From positions 1-64,000 of the forward strand of contig WIXG01000187.1 in NCBI GenBank assembly GCA_009869945.1: a stretch of DNA of 64,000 nucleotides, in the 5' to 3' direction. The notes beneath the pieces were generated by a model. That model made no database searches, had not been told where the DNA came from, and saw only the letters and a program-made list of their open reading frames with translations. The DNA is from Mesaphorura yosii (Eukaryota > Arthropoda > Collembola > Poduromorpha > Tullbergiidae). Made by a program: the position numbers and the translations under genes. How positions within the stretch are numbered: position 1 is the first letter of the stretch; every line of letters begins with the position of its first letter. Positions 48,388 to 60,617 of this stretch are shown one piece after another.

Positions 48388-51300
48388 TCACGCAGGAAGC
48401 TGAAGGATGCTGCTGCGGACGACGGCCAGGATGGACGACATCGTCACGGCCATGAGAGCCAAAGCGAAGCACCACGACGGAGAAGCAGCAGAATACGACC
48501 ACGGCCAAGTCCAGGATCTTAATAGCAATGGCGATATTTGCAATGGCAATCGGAGTGCGGACGATCCTGCAATAATAAAACAGTCAAAGATTCAAGCACG
48601 GCACGGACATTCAATTTGAAATATATAAAAGCGCCCATTTTAAAGAACGTACACGCCACGCCAAGTCACGCGTATGTTTACCGCGTACGCGAACGTACAA
48701 ACTTGTTGAAGTTCTTTAAAAATGGGAAGAATTCGTAAGAAAGAGCCAAAATGGGATTTTTATGTTTTCTCTCCACTTTTTAGTAGCTTTCAGTCCTCCA
48801 AGGAGCCGCGTGGCAGGCAGGAGAATAAAAGAAAGCTGAGAGTGTGGAAAATAACAATAATTCATCTACTCGATATAATTTTATATTATTATTATAAGAA
48901 AATATATAATAATAATATTTCTTAAAGAAATTCAATTCCAATCCAATGCAAGGCATGAAAAGTAAGAGGAAAGCGTGTGTGGCGCGTCGTGGATGCGGGC
49001 GCGGAAATCACGGACAAAAGAGAGAAATCATGTCTTCATGCAATAATGATTCGAATACTGGTTCGAATCTTGAACACTGAGAACAATGGAATCGGGAAGG
49101 AAGTATTTATTGTTAATATTTGATGCCTGCACGCACACGCATTTGCTGGCTTACCAGAAGACCGGAGCAAAGTGTCGGGCCCGGAGAGCCGTCGCGGGAC
49201 AGGAACAATTTGGATGGTCGCGTTCTGATCGTACGCCGTGCAAATCCGGGCACGACATATGATCTGAACGGGTGTTACGTTCCCAGGAAGATCAAACGAT
49301 ACGCTCGACTCGAGCATACCGCCGTTCTCGACAAAGTCACGATCACGATCACGAGAGCTGGACGATGAAGACGATGATGAAGAAGCGCGATTATTATTAT
49401 TATTGTTGTTGTTGCTGCTGGAGCCGGCGGACATTGACGACTGAGAATTCGGGCTGCTAATGGGGTACTGATACTGCTGACTATGCTGATAGTACTGCGA
49501 AATATTCTTCCTACTACTGCCATTGCTGCTGCTGCGATTATTACCGCTATAGCCGAAATTATTTGTCATTGTCACCGTGTCAGTCTTCTTCAACACACCC
49601 TTGGCCAGGAGCATCGTCCTTCGAACCAAGTCCCCACCGCCGCTTATCTGCAAAGTGCAAAATTGCGTGCAAAAAAGTCAAGTGGTGGTTAATTTTGAAT
49701 TGGTGCTTTTCCTGCGCCCATATGCACGCACGTGGCCGACATTTTCCCCGGCGTTCGTATCGCTCTGAATGTGTCAAAGTCTGCCCGACTCGTGTCACAC
49801 GTCAGCCGTCACGTCAGGAACAAGACAAGTCTCTAAAGACGACAATTTAGTCAAGTGGAAATTCGATGTGTGTAAAATAAGAAGCACGGGCAGGCAAGTT
49901 GCCAAACAACGAAACAATTAAGACCAAGACCGTCCAAAGCTAAAGTAAAGTCGGGAGCCAAACAAGGAAAGACAAGGCCTCAAAGTTATCTTTGGCAGGT
50001 AAGACGAAGTCAAGTCAGAGTCAGAAAGTTATTTGACATTATTAATACGTGACAGTAACGGCGACGGCCGCGGTGGCACAGTGACTTGACTTTACTTGAC
50101 TGTTTGGCTCAGCTCAGCTGCGCAAGGCGCGAGTGTCGCGTGTACTGTCAATATTGCCATGTATTTTTGATGCTGCGCTGTGCTGCCACGCTGTTCTGCT
50201 GTACTTACAATTTGATCATTTAGGTACCAGGTGATATTCGGAGGTGAAGGTAGAGACGCTGGGACATGACAGTGTACGGTGACGGAGTCTCCTGGGTGAT
50301 ATTGGAACCGATCCAATTGTAGAGATGGACTGTCATCTCCAATTACTGCGACCACACGACGGCAACCACGGCAGGCAGGCGAGACCCAAAAGAGCAGTCG
50401 CAGCAGTAGCGGAAAGTCCAGCAGAGTCCGGAGCGGAGAGCAGCAGATAGAGGAAACAAGAAGAAAACAGAAAACATCGCATTGATTAATTTTGCTATAA
50501 TGAAGTTTTTGTAGCGCGAGACGCGGACGCGACGCGCCAGGAAAAGACACATTTGGGAAATTCTAAACAAGCCCACCGTGAACCATGAGCCATCGCCATG
50601 ATGACTTGGAGACCGACTACGCGACCAGACCAGACCCTTTTCCTTCTACTGTGCTGCTGTGATACTTTGTCACATTTAATAAGACTCATATTTTTCTCTC
50701 GTAGGTTGTCTGCTTTCTCCCCTGCCACTGCCACCTCCACCGTGACATGATGGCAACGTATTTCGTGTTTCGTGCACCGCGTTGCCGTGTTATTTAATAA
50801 CACTGAAAGGTAAGCATGATTCCCAAAAATGAATCTATTTTTGTGAGCATCATCTTCCTTCCTTCCTGCCCGCCTCCTTCCTTCCGTCCTTCTGTCCTGC
50901 CTGCCTGTGTGCTCCTGTTCACGAGTCTCTGCTGTTGTCCTGTCTTGTCCTGTCACTTTATATTAATTCTTCCGCCACACCGACTGGCACTCGTTAATGT
51001 TAATATTGAACCCTAATTTTAAAAGCTCATTCATTACGCGGCTGTGGCTTCACTTGGCCTGGCTTCGACTTTCACTTTCACTTGCTGGCTTGGCTGCTCT
51101 TTCCCCTCACAATGCAATATAGTAATTATGAGTTCTCAGTCTCCTGCTTCTGCTCACTGCTGTTGTTCCAGGATCCTAATTCTAATTCTGATCCTAATTT
51201 CGTCTTTCGTGTCGTGCTCAACATGCAAACCCGAAACTCGCGTCGAGTCGAGGGTTCTGCTTTCTGCATTCCCCATTCGCGTTCGCTCTCGATGACGACG

Positions 51301-54300
51301 ACACGTCATCGTGTGTCGTATCTTTGCACTAATTACGTGTTCACGTCCCTGTTCTCATTACCGTCGGCTTGGCTTGCTGTTTACAGGTTGCTTGTTCCTT
51401 CTTCCAATTAGTTCCACAAGACGTCGACGTTGCATTACGTATAATTACTTTACTTTACGCAAATGTGGACTGAACTCGCAACTGGTATGGTGTAAAAAGA
51501 AAAGGAACCTTCTTTTTCGAGCTATGTAATGTAGTAAATAGTAATGGCCATGATAATGATAATCATTTCATCATCACTTAATTTTATTGCCTGGCCCTGC
51601 CGGCGTCAATTCACCCATTCGAAATTTTCATACATCGTGGTGATGTTAATTTAATGAAAAGAATGCAGAAAATTGGCCGCATTGCATTTGACTCCCGATG
51701 CCGGTTGCAATTTCAGGCGGTAAGTCATAAAAGGGTGGAGGGCTGAAGTTTACAATTACGACTTACATAACACGAGCAGTTCTCTGGAGTCGTCCAGTGT
51801 CTGGAACGGTGTCTCGGCGGACACGACGCACTTGTATGTGCCTCCGCTGTCCAGACTCACTCTGGAAAGAACGACGTCGTGGTCATTGGATCGACGTACC
51901 TGTAAAAGAAATTCACCCAATTAAACCAGTGCAGTTCATTACAGTGCCAGAACAATTTCTAGGTTTGCTGACGTGCACACGTAGTAAATCTGTGCCAGTA
52001 CGGAAATGAGGCCCGGCAAAAAAGTTCCTATGCAGAAATGCGAGGTACTCAAACACGTAATTTCTCTTTCTCCCGGCGTGCCGCGACGAAAAATATTCAT
52101 TCGTACGAAACTTGATTAATGCAATAAAAGTCCTCCACTCGTGCATTCTTCATTCATACGGTTGTCGACATGATTATTATTACATTTCAAATTGACAACA
52201 ACGCAGCGCAATCATAATAGTAATGGAAATACGAGCAGACAGCGGAACAATTCATCTGACATAATACAAAGCACGCGAACGTGCCCGGAGAAAGTGAAGA
52301 CAGTTCGGGCAACATTCTAATACAAAGTACGGCCAGGCAAAGTATTGGCAATCGTTCTCTTCGGCGGCTGTGGAGGCTATTTTTCTTGTCTTTCGTTACG
52401 CTCATTTTTATTGATACTGAACGAAGGCACGAATAAACTCGCACTCACAGGCACTTGAAAATCATTCGCAATTCGCAGTTCGCCATTCGCAACTCACGAG
52501 GCCGGCACACAGTCGTACACGCACAGCAACGCACAAGTATTTTAAAAATAGGAGAGAAGGAGCAAAGCGAGGGAAAAGATTAATAGTCTCATAAATCTTG
52601 AGATGGGAAATATTTTCCTTTAAATTGTTGCAGCTGATTCTCTGCTTGCTGCTACTGCTTGCAGCTTCTCTGCTCATCTTCTCATCTTTAAGGGCTTTCT
52701 GAGAACGTGACTGCTTCGTTCTTCGACCTCTCCAGCGCGCTGCCGCCACCGCCGAGCCAGTACAAATTTATTTCCATATTTTATTATATAACTCATTCTC
52801 CAGTGCAGTAGTTTCGAAGCTCGACCTAGCCTGACTTGGCTTGGCTTGTGTCTGCGATGTTACAACATGTAAGTGGCATTGTGGGGCCATTTTCTGTATT
52901 ATCTTCCCATTTTTTCATTGTCTTTCCCTCAATAGTCTTTCGCATTGCATTTTGCATTGCATTGCAGAGCGTCCTTCGCTTATATCTGAGATTCCTGTCC
53001 GAAGGTGAACTCGGACTCGCATCACGTCAGTCAGTCCGTTCGTATTTCGTATCTCAATCTCTCTCGATGCAATGCAATAGAAATTGAAACATGATTAATT
53101 CATTCCACACATCACATCTTTCACCTGCGCACCATCGCACTATTGTGAGATATTTCATTTTATGACATTTTTATCATTTTGTTGCCGATACGATTGCTTG
53201 TGATTCTGCTCTCCTTTCTTTGTATTGAATGCGTGCCATTATTAAAGTGAATATTTGAAATAGTTTCGATTTCTATTATCTTAGCAACGTTTTATGAACG
53301 GCCTGGGAATAATAATCAGAGCGAGCCTCTCTTGTAAGGGTTTATGACTAGAATTCCGTGCATCGGGATAAATATTTGTATTGAATTGTCTGCATTGTTG
53401 TTAGATGCCTGGAATTCGTGCTCAGGCAAGGCCAGTTCAGATCAATTCGTACTTTTATATGATACTGATTAGAACTTTATTGCAAAACGGGCTTTGCATT
53501 GGTCAAGAATTCCAAGGCGGAAGGCGCCAATTAAAATATGAATTTATGCTGAAATATGAAAAGGATTCCAAATGTTGCTGAGAGATCGAAGTGGCTTACG
53601 TCAACATTGATCCCCGTCACCGGAAAGACTTGTATCGGCGGAACTTCTTTCGGAATGTACCTGCACAGCACAGCACATGAACAAATATGAGTATAGTTGC
53701 ATAAGTCCAAGCACTAGACTTTCACATTTTCGCCTTTCGCGTTTTGTGTTTATTGCAAACATTCAGAACACTTGCGCCGTGCCTTACCGATAAAATTCAT
53801 GCGATCCTTTATACCATTTGACAGCATACAATGCAACACCTTCCATGTTGTATTTACAGGACAGCCTCGCGTCACTTCCATCAAGGACGTACTCGGGCAG
53901 CAGCAGCCGGACGTCTTTCAGACCGAGACCACCTAAAAAGTGTCAAAATGCAAAATGGGCAATGCATATATGAGATGAGTGTCTTGCTTCTGTTTTCATA
54001 TGCACAGTGCACTCGCACTTGAGTAGTAATTGCAATTAAGACAATTTTCCAGATAGCTTTTAAGCACAGACAGCGCGAAACTCCAGAAATAAGAAGACGT
54101 GAGGCTACCTGATTTGATTTCGGCTCGGCTCGATACGGATTTTAACGCAGATCGAAATGGATAAAAGCGTCTCATGATGAATGGTATCATGTCAATTCTA
54201 CGTTAAAGTAATTCAAAGGATTTTGGTTTGCATGACAAATGGGACCTTACTTTTACTTTATACCCGCGGAACACGGGACGCACGCCATGGCTATCCCGAG

Positions 54301-55500
54301 TCCGGGTTTATTTATTTTGCGTCGCTCAAAGCACCACAGCGAGAACCTGAAAGGCACCATGTGCCTAGTAAAAATGTGACAAGACCAGCAAGCTATTATT
54401 TGAGCTCTCGAACTGTAAAAGGCAGGCAGGGTTAGCACACAGCACGCAGTAGGGCCATTGCCAAGCCATTTCACAAGCCATTATATGCAAATCTTGGCTC
54501 GAGACTCTCAAGTATCATTGAGATTAGAAGGCTCAACTCTTGTCTCGGTCTCGTGTCTCTGTGACTTGAGCCGGGCGGGCAAGCAAAAGCAAATGATATG
54601 CATTAATGTACTGCAAAGTGCGTTAGAGTGACTTGTTGTTATTTACGTAATGTCAAATGATTTATAGAGTTTTAGTCTAAAGTGTCTTTTCAAAGCTGCT
54701 ATACTGCTTTCTTTTTCATGGCTTGGCCTGGCCTGGCCTGTGCTTTCTCTTTCCCGTCCCGTCACCATCATCCATCTATTACTGCTACTGCGCTGCGCCT
54801 GGCCTGCTGCGAATGCAAATACTTTACAAATGCACACTAACACACTATTAATATGTGAGTAATCGTTATGGCCCTCAAAACGATTTAGAGCTCGTATAAA
54901 TAATGAATGGAATCTGTCATTTGCCGGAGCCACGCCATCCCATGCGACGCGAGGCCACGCCAGGCCAGAAGTATTTGTATTTGAAGTGTGGGCTTTCATT
55001 AATCCATTGCATTGTTAGGAAAAGGAAAGAGATTTCCTGAATTTGAAAAGGTCCCTGGCGACTGGCGACGGCGACGGTGACGGTCCATTCAGTATTCTAC
55101 TTGTATTTGCATTGTGTTGCGTTTCGATAATAAATGGAATTCGATCCATGGCACTTTCAGGAGCGATTTTTGATGTATTTTTCTGCACTGGAAGCTGATT
55201 TTAGCAAATTCATCAAATTATAATTGTAACACCATGCACTCAGCTTCCATACCTTTTGCACTCCGTGTGTAAATGGGTAAAATGAACCTGAAGTTAACGG
55301 TGTCTGTTTCTCAACCCGAACCTCTGCTTTGCCAGTTGCTTTCGTCAAAATGAGTAGAACACATTTTTAAAGCTATTCTAAACCTCACCTTGTATAAGCA
55401 CAGTGCTGAATAAACACACCAGGATTTTTAGCCAGTAGGCTGGATCCCGGTCTCGAAGTATTCGACTGACGGTGTCACCACGTCCAGATTCAAGTCCCAT
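48388..55500 (-). CDS. Beaten-path (Beat) family immunoglobulin protein
   Basis: Arthropod axon-guidance/synaptic recognition protein; Beat proteins pair with Side family receptors. Seven exons: 55500-55389, 53932-53788, 53660-53600, 51899-51767, 50345-50209, 49647-49155 and 48566-48388. All phases join, giving 419 residues. Signal peptide about residues 22-37 (LKILVCLFSTVLIQG). First Ig domain: LKDVRLLLPEYVLDG, LSCKYNME, ALYAVKWYKGSHEFYRYIPK, FPVTGINVD and GTYKCVVSAETPFQT, an unmistakable Beat pattern. Second Ig-like domain: FQYHPGDSVTVHC, NITWYLNDQI and, after a long insertion, VQIICRARI. Exon six inserts roughly 90 low-complexity residues rich in Ser, Asn and Gln, including runs of eight Asn and ten Ser, between strands of that domain. 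The last exon (phase fits) ends in a hydrophobic tail (CFALALMAVTMSSILAVV) that could be a GPI signal or membrane segment. The start at 55500 has good context (CCAAAATGG). The last exon is the least certain. Confidence 0.9.
48883..48918. repeat. Perfect AT-rich inverted repeat
   Basis: Two 14-base arms (48883-48896 and 48905-48918) that are exact reverse complements, ATATTATTATTATA and its complement, separated by 8 bases. Lies downstream of or within the last intron of the Beat gene. Likely a microsatellite-derived hairpin. Confidence 0.7.
49389..49428. repeat. Coding trinucleotide repeat (Asn/Ser runs of Beat)
   Basis: ATT/GTT/GCT-type triplet repeat on the plus strand, read on the minus strand as the Asn run and adjoining Ser residues in Beat exon six. 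Triplet periodicity keeps the frame open. Confidence 0.6.
50345..51766 (-). other. Beat intron 4 with pyrimidine-rich tract
   Basis: Intron spanning 50346-51766 with no other gene. It includes an interrupted CTTC/CCTG-rich pyrimidine tract at about 50848-50945 on the plus strand. The neighbouring introns (51900-53599 and 53933-55388) are likewise without exons that I can support. Confidence 0.45.
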
Positions 55501-56587
55501 TTTGGACTGGACAGCATAAAAATGCCCGCACACGGTTTCACTGCACTTTAGGCGTAAATCCACGAAACGTTAACGAAATTCCAAGCTAATTGAGCTCGAG
55601 ATATAGACACTGCAAACAATTCATTTATTGCATTTAATCCGAGGAATTCATATCAATAACACTTCGCAGGCAAATTAGTAAAACTGAGACACGCCACACG
55701 CGGTTGCGGCGGTGAAGCAGGTCGAGACAGAAACAGAGGCAGGCTGGCGGCCGGCACGGGCACGCGAGACGAAGGAGAAGAAACTTGTGACTATTACGGG
55801 TGCAACTGTAAACTGAACTGATCAAGTTTAGCATCCGGACTTCAGAAACCGAGTGGTGGTGGCAGGAGAAAGTGACCACGCGTCAGCTTGTTTAGAGAAA
55901 ACTTTTTGGAATGAGCCAAAGAAAGTTCGCTGTGCTTGTTGTTTCCACTTTCTACGTTTTTACCACCCCTCTCGCGTCTCGTCAGACCAGGCCAGCCCAA
56001 AACCAAAAGCAGTGCTGCTGAGGGCAGAGTGCAGTGCAGAGTGCGTGAAGAAAACAACATCATACGAGAGAAACTTTTGGCTTTACTTTCGAAATTCTTT
56101 ATAATATACTTTTTGTCAGCGCGGCTGAAGCCGTAACACCTTTCGCCCTGCTCCCGCGGCGTCACACATGCGAGCCAAGCAGCCAAAATCTGGAATTTGG
56201 GCTCCACTAAATGAAAATAAGTTCCAGCTTTCAGAATAGACCAATTCACCACCAAATCGGACATTCTCTTTCATTTCGGCCGATTACGTTTTCCAAAACA
56301 ATGCGGATATTGCAACAAATTGACAAATTTACTTGGCAAAAGTAGCATTTATTCTAAATATGATAAAATTACTTTGATAGTTCCAAGCTGAAATAGCAAT
56401 TCTACATTTCTCCATTCGCAGTAGTCGTGAACGTGAAATTGAAAAATTCAAATCTCAATTGTAATTAAATAAAATCTAATATCTTCATATCTAAAATCTT
56501 TCAAGACTTGAAATGCACATAAAATCGATTAAAATCTAAAAACGCGAATGCGTGTACAAATTATAATTAAAGCTAAGCGTGTTAAAA
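55501..56587. other. Intergenic region between SLC7 3' end and Beat 5' end
   Basis: About 1.1 kb between two minus-strand genes. TTTATT at 56348-56353 is a plausible minus-strand poly(A) signal for the transporter. The part near 55500-55900 should hold the Beat promoter; no TATA box stands out. Confidence 0.4.
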
Positions 56588-59500
56588 TTAAAGTCTTGTG
56601 CTTGCGAGATGCAATGCTGCCGATGTGCTTGGCATTGGCGCTGGCGCGGAGGCGAGCGTATTCTCTGCGTCAGCCTCAACTTCATGCACGTGCACGTTTT
56701 TAGAATTGGTACACAAATCTGGCGAATATTTAACTTTTGTAATTGCCTCAATCTCCTTCACAGGCTCTGGCTTGTTTAGATTATTTCCGTACGCCGCTTT
56801 ATCAGCCACTGCCACCGCGTCCAGCCGCTCGCTCAGCGCCGATACAGTTTCTTGAATTTTGTTTGTCGTGGTGCCATTTTCGTCAGGCTTCAAGTCCAAA
56901 CCAACGCCACGGCCACCGTTCTGCTTCAAATTCCCATTTTCTGGCTCCGCGCTGGCAGAATAGCCAATTGGAAGCTTGGCGTTCTTGTTCTCAATGGATG
57001 TTTGGCTGTGCCGTCCATTCATCACGTTTCTCTGCTGCTTTTCATTGCTGTTCACCTCCAGCATTGGATTGTCAATCCCTCGGCATGAAATCTTGGAGTA
57101 TTTTCTCTTGCTCTCAAGCACTTCTGCGACGTGTTGCTGGTAGCATTTGTCCGTCGTGCCACTGAGCAGGCAGTACCCATAAATGAGGAACCCGACAAAC
57201 ATCCAGACTCCAAACCGTATCCACGTGTGTCCCGAAAGCTTCATTATCAGGTACACATTCGCGACTATGCTCATGCCGGGTATGAGTGGGACGAGCGGAA
57301 CCTTGAATGTCAACTTGACTCTTGACACCGGCTGCAACGCGAGCGAGACCAAAGACAGGAGGAGGACGAGCGCGCAGGCGGAGAACAAAACGATTATCAC
57401 CGGCTCTCCATCGACGAGCTGCTCTTGGCCAAAAATTGCGACGGCACAAAACAGAACCGTGAACAAGCAAAAGAGTGAGACGACAGTTCCGGAGTACTTC
57501 GTCGACATACGGGTAGGAGCTGGCGACGACTTTTGATTGTAGAAAAGACCAGCGTAGTCGGACCACGTGTAGCTTGGGCTTTTGGCCAGGCCGACCGAGT
57601 CGATGCTGTTTGTGTCGTCGGCGCCGTCTTCGTCTTTTCTGTACCTGAGAGCCAAAACCATCGGTCAGTCCTCCTGACTCGCTTTGCCGGCTTTGATTTA
57701 ATTTTACCTAAGCACCAGTACACAAACGGCCACAAGAGTATACGCGGTCAGGGTCCCGATCGACATCATGTCGATTAGTGATTCCAAGTCAAATATGGCA
57801 GCCATAATCCCTGAATACAAAATTCCAAGTTTAAATTTAACTATCATGCCAGAGACTGTTAATTCAATCATGCGTTCGAGTGTTTAACCTCCGAATGTGC
57901 CGGCGATGACGGTAGCGATGAAGGGCGTCTGAAATCTCGGGCTAACTTTGGACAGAAACTTAAAAAGAACTCCGTCACTCGCCATGGCGTAAATTACTCG
58001 CGGCATTGGGAACATGGAGCCTAGCAGACTTGTGGAAAGGCCAAAAATTGCTCCTACCGTGACGATCCATTTTCCAACGGGGAAGTCGACGTACATAAAT
58101 GCTTCGGGGAGCGGCGCTTGTGAATTCTGGCGAAGTAAACGCAAACTGACATCCAACAATTGTGTGCGTATTAGTATTAAAAAGTTCTTGAAGTCTGCTC
58201 ACCTGAAGGTAGTAAGGGACCATCATCGTAATCACCGTCGAAATGCCAAAGTAAGCAAGAAATACAAATAGTAATGAAAAGATTATGGCCAGTGGGATGG
58301 CCTTCTGGGGATTTTTGGCCTCTTCTCCAGTCGTGGCGATGCAGTCGAATCCAACGAAACCATAAAAGCAGGTTGCAGCACCCTGTTAGTCAGGAAAAAG
58401 GAAACTGTAGCGCAACAACGTTCACACACTTTGGGAAAATCCTTCCAAAAAAAACTTATTCCGCTTGCGCTAATATTTAACGGAAAATCCGTAGATTGAT
58501 GCGGCTTCAAATCTTTGCCTTTTATAGGTTTGTTTTCCTAACCTTCATAATTCCAGTAAACCCAAACGGAGCAAACCCGCCTACGCCCAACTTCGGCGGC
58601 GTTCCAGTTTCTGACTCAAGCAAAGTTGCGTTAACCTCACTGGCGTCAATTTGCCAGTTGGACGGCTTGGCTACATGTTGGATACATCAAAATCAAAACA
58701 TTAGCGGCGATTCCCTCCAGAAATTGACCGAGTTTTAGTCAAATAACCGAAAAACGAGCCGGCAATCACCACGAAGGACACGACGATCAAATTCAGTCCC
58801 GTAAACACATTGTTGAAAAGCGAGGATTCTTTCACACCAAACGCCAACACGCCTGCAAGTTAATCGTGATTCATAAAGTTAACGGCCTGCTCGGAGGAAC
58901 GGCAGGTCTTACATGTCACGAGGAGGGTCATCCCGAAGGCGAAGAAGTCGACGTGGTTGGAGAGGAAGGAGACGTTGATCGGAGTGATGGACGTGAATGC
59001 TTCTTTCATACTTCCGTTGCAGAGCGAGTCCACGTAGCCCGAGTAGCCTTTGGCCACGCTTGCAACTCCTTAAACACAAGCAAATAGCAAAATTATGAAA
59101 ATGGCATTCATTCGTTCCAGATCAGTGCATCTTTCGTTCAGACGGGAGATTATTACCTATGACGTACTCCATAATGAGATTCCATCCGACAATGAATGCA
59201 ATCAGCTCTCCTACGCAGACGTAACTGTACACATACGCTGAACCTGTGACACATCACACATCGAATATGTTGTCAATTTTTGGTATACGCCATCAACAAT
59301 TAAATTCGCATGGACAAACTTCACAAATCACGTACCTGCTTTCGGAACACGTGCGCCGAATTCAGCATAGCACAAGCCTACGTACAAATTACAATACAAA
59401 TACAAATTACAATTACGGAAGGCCAGTGGTCATAGACGTTATCTGAGTGGGAAGGTCATTTCATGACCCCAAACGTCGGGTTCATTCATTCGACTGTTAA

Positions 59501-60617
59501 TCTCGTGCCTGTTAAACCAGTGACTATGACTAGACAGACGCTATAATCTTACATTAAATTACTGGTAATTAAAAGCAATTAAAATTATGGTGTTATGAGC
59601 TGCTTGCTAGACTAACTGGATACGGTGACTCAGAGTCGGCAAATTCTAATCGAATCACGGGTTCAAAAGCTAAATTGTTCCAAATTGACCTGTGACTGCC
59701 GTGGGTCGTGACTGTGACTCATTCGAAACTGTCATGAAACGAGTAAGAATGTGCTTAAGGCTTAATTAATCTAACCGGTTGAGTGTTTCTGTTTTGTTTA
59801 TTGTGCCATATCATGTCGTAAGGAAAAGGATTACAATAACGCGTAAAATCTCTTTCGCAATGATGACGAATTTGCTGACTGCAGTGTTTTAACCGACACG
59901 CAATAAACATCGAAGATCAAGTAGGCAAATAGCAATTAAACTTCAACCTGTCAACGAGATTTTAGTTTCTCAAGACGTACGATACTTTTGAAAACTTTAT
60001 GATGGATTGGCTTCCAATTCGAATGTCCACCTGTTTCTGTTTTTATTCCAACAGCACACGCATTCCCGAAATGAATGTTGTCGACTGAAGCTATTTATAG
60101 CCCACCCGCCTAGTCTCGGTCTCGGCTCTTCATCGTAATCACAAATCCCATAATCCCATCTCAATCTCGATATTTTATAAATTGTTTCGCATTTGCATTT
60201 GCATTCGGGTGTGAGTTATTTATAAATTCGGTATGAAGGCGAGGATGAAAACGAAGACGAGGTTGCATTGCAAGACGTTTTGCGAAAAATTGCTAAGTCC
60301 GACCGTTCTTCAAGCAGATTGCTACGATTCGTACTTGAGGAATTCAAAACTAAAGTACGGCTGTACCGAAAAATCACGGGTATTTACGAACCTGCGAGCA
60401 CCGAGGCCAGAGCAGCCACGAGAAATGATATGACTACGGCTGGACCCGCGTCGTCCTTCGCGACTGCGCCCGCCAGGACGTATATGCCGATGCCCAGCGT
60501 GCTGCCAATGCCAAGCAGAGTCAGGTCGAGTGTGGACAGCACGCGTTTGAGTTCTGTCGCGGACTCGGAGCGGTCGATGACTTTTCGACGACGGAATTTG
60601 GAGAGGATGAAAGCCAT
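56588..60617 (-). CDS. SLC7 cationic amino acid transporter (CAT, slimfast-like)
   Basis: Plasma-membrane permease for arginine, lysine and ornithine; the insect relative slimfast links amino acid uptake to TOR signalling. Ten exons: 60617-60392, 59377-59336, 59243-59157, 59068-58913, 58852-58748, 58670-58543, 58382-58203, 58126-57889, 57810-57708 and 57644-56588. All phases join, giving 773 residues. Landmarks in order: [124 protein letters not shown] and, in the last exon, [20 protein letters not shown]. These are conserved through the CAT family; about fourteen membrane segments are expected. The C-terminal tail after the last membrane segment is long, about 170 hydrophilic residues, making the protein about 150 longer than typical CATs. 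The start ATG at 60617 gives the family's short cytosolic N-terminus. The second exon is only 42 bases. Confidence 0.95.

Noticed and set aside
56743-57536. Plus-strand frames over the last SLC7 exon
   Set aside because: Antisense shadows of a well-supported transporter exon.
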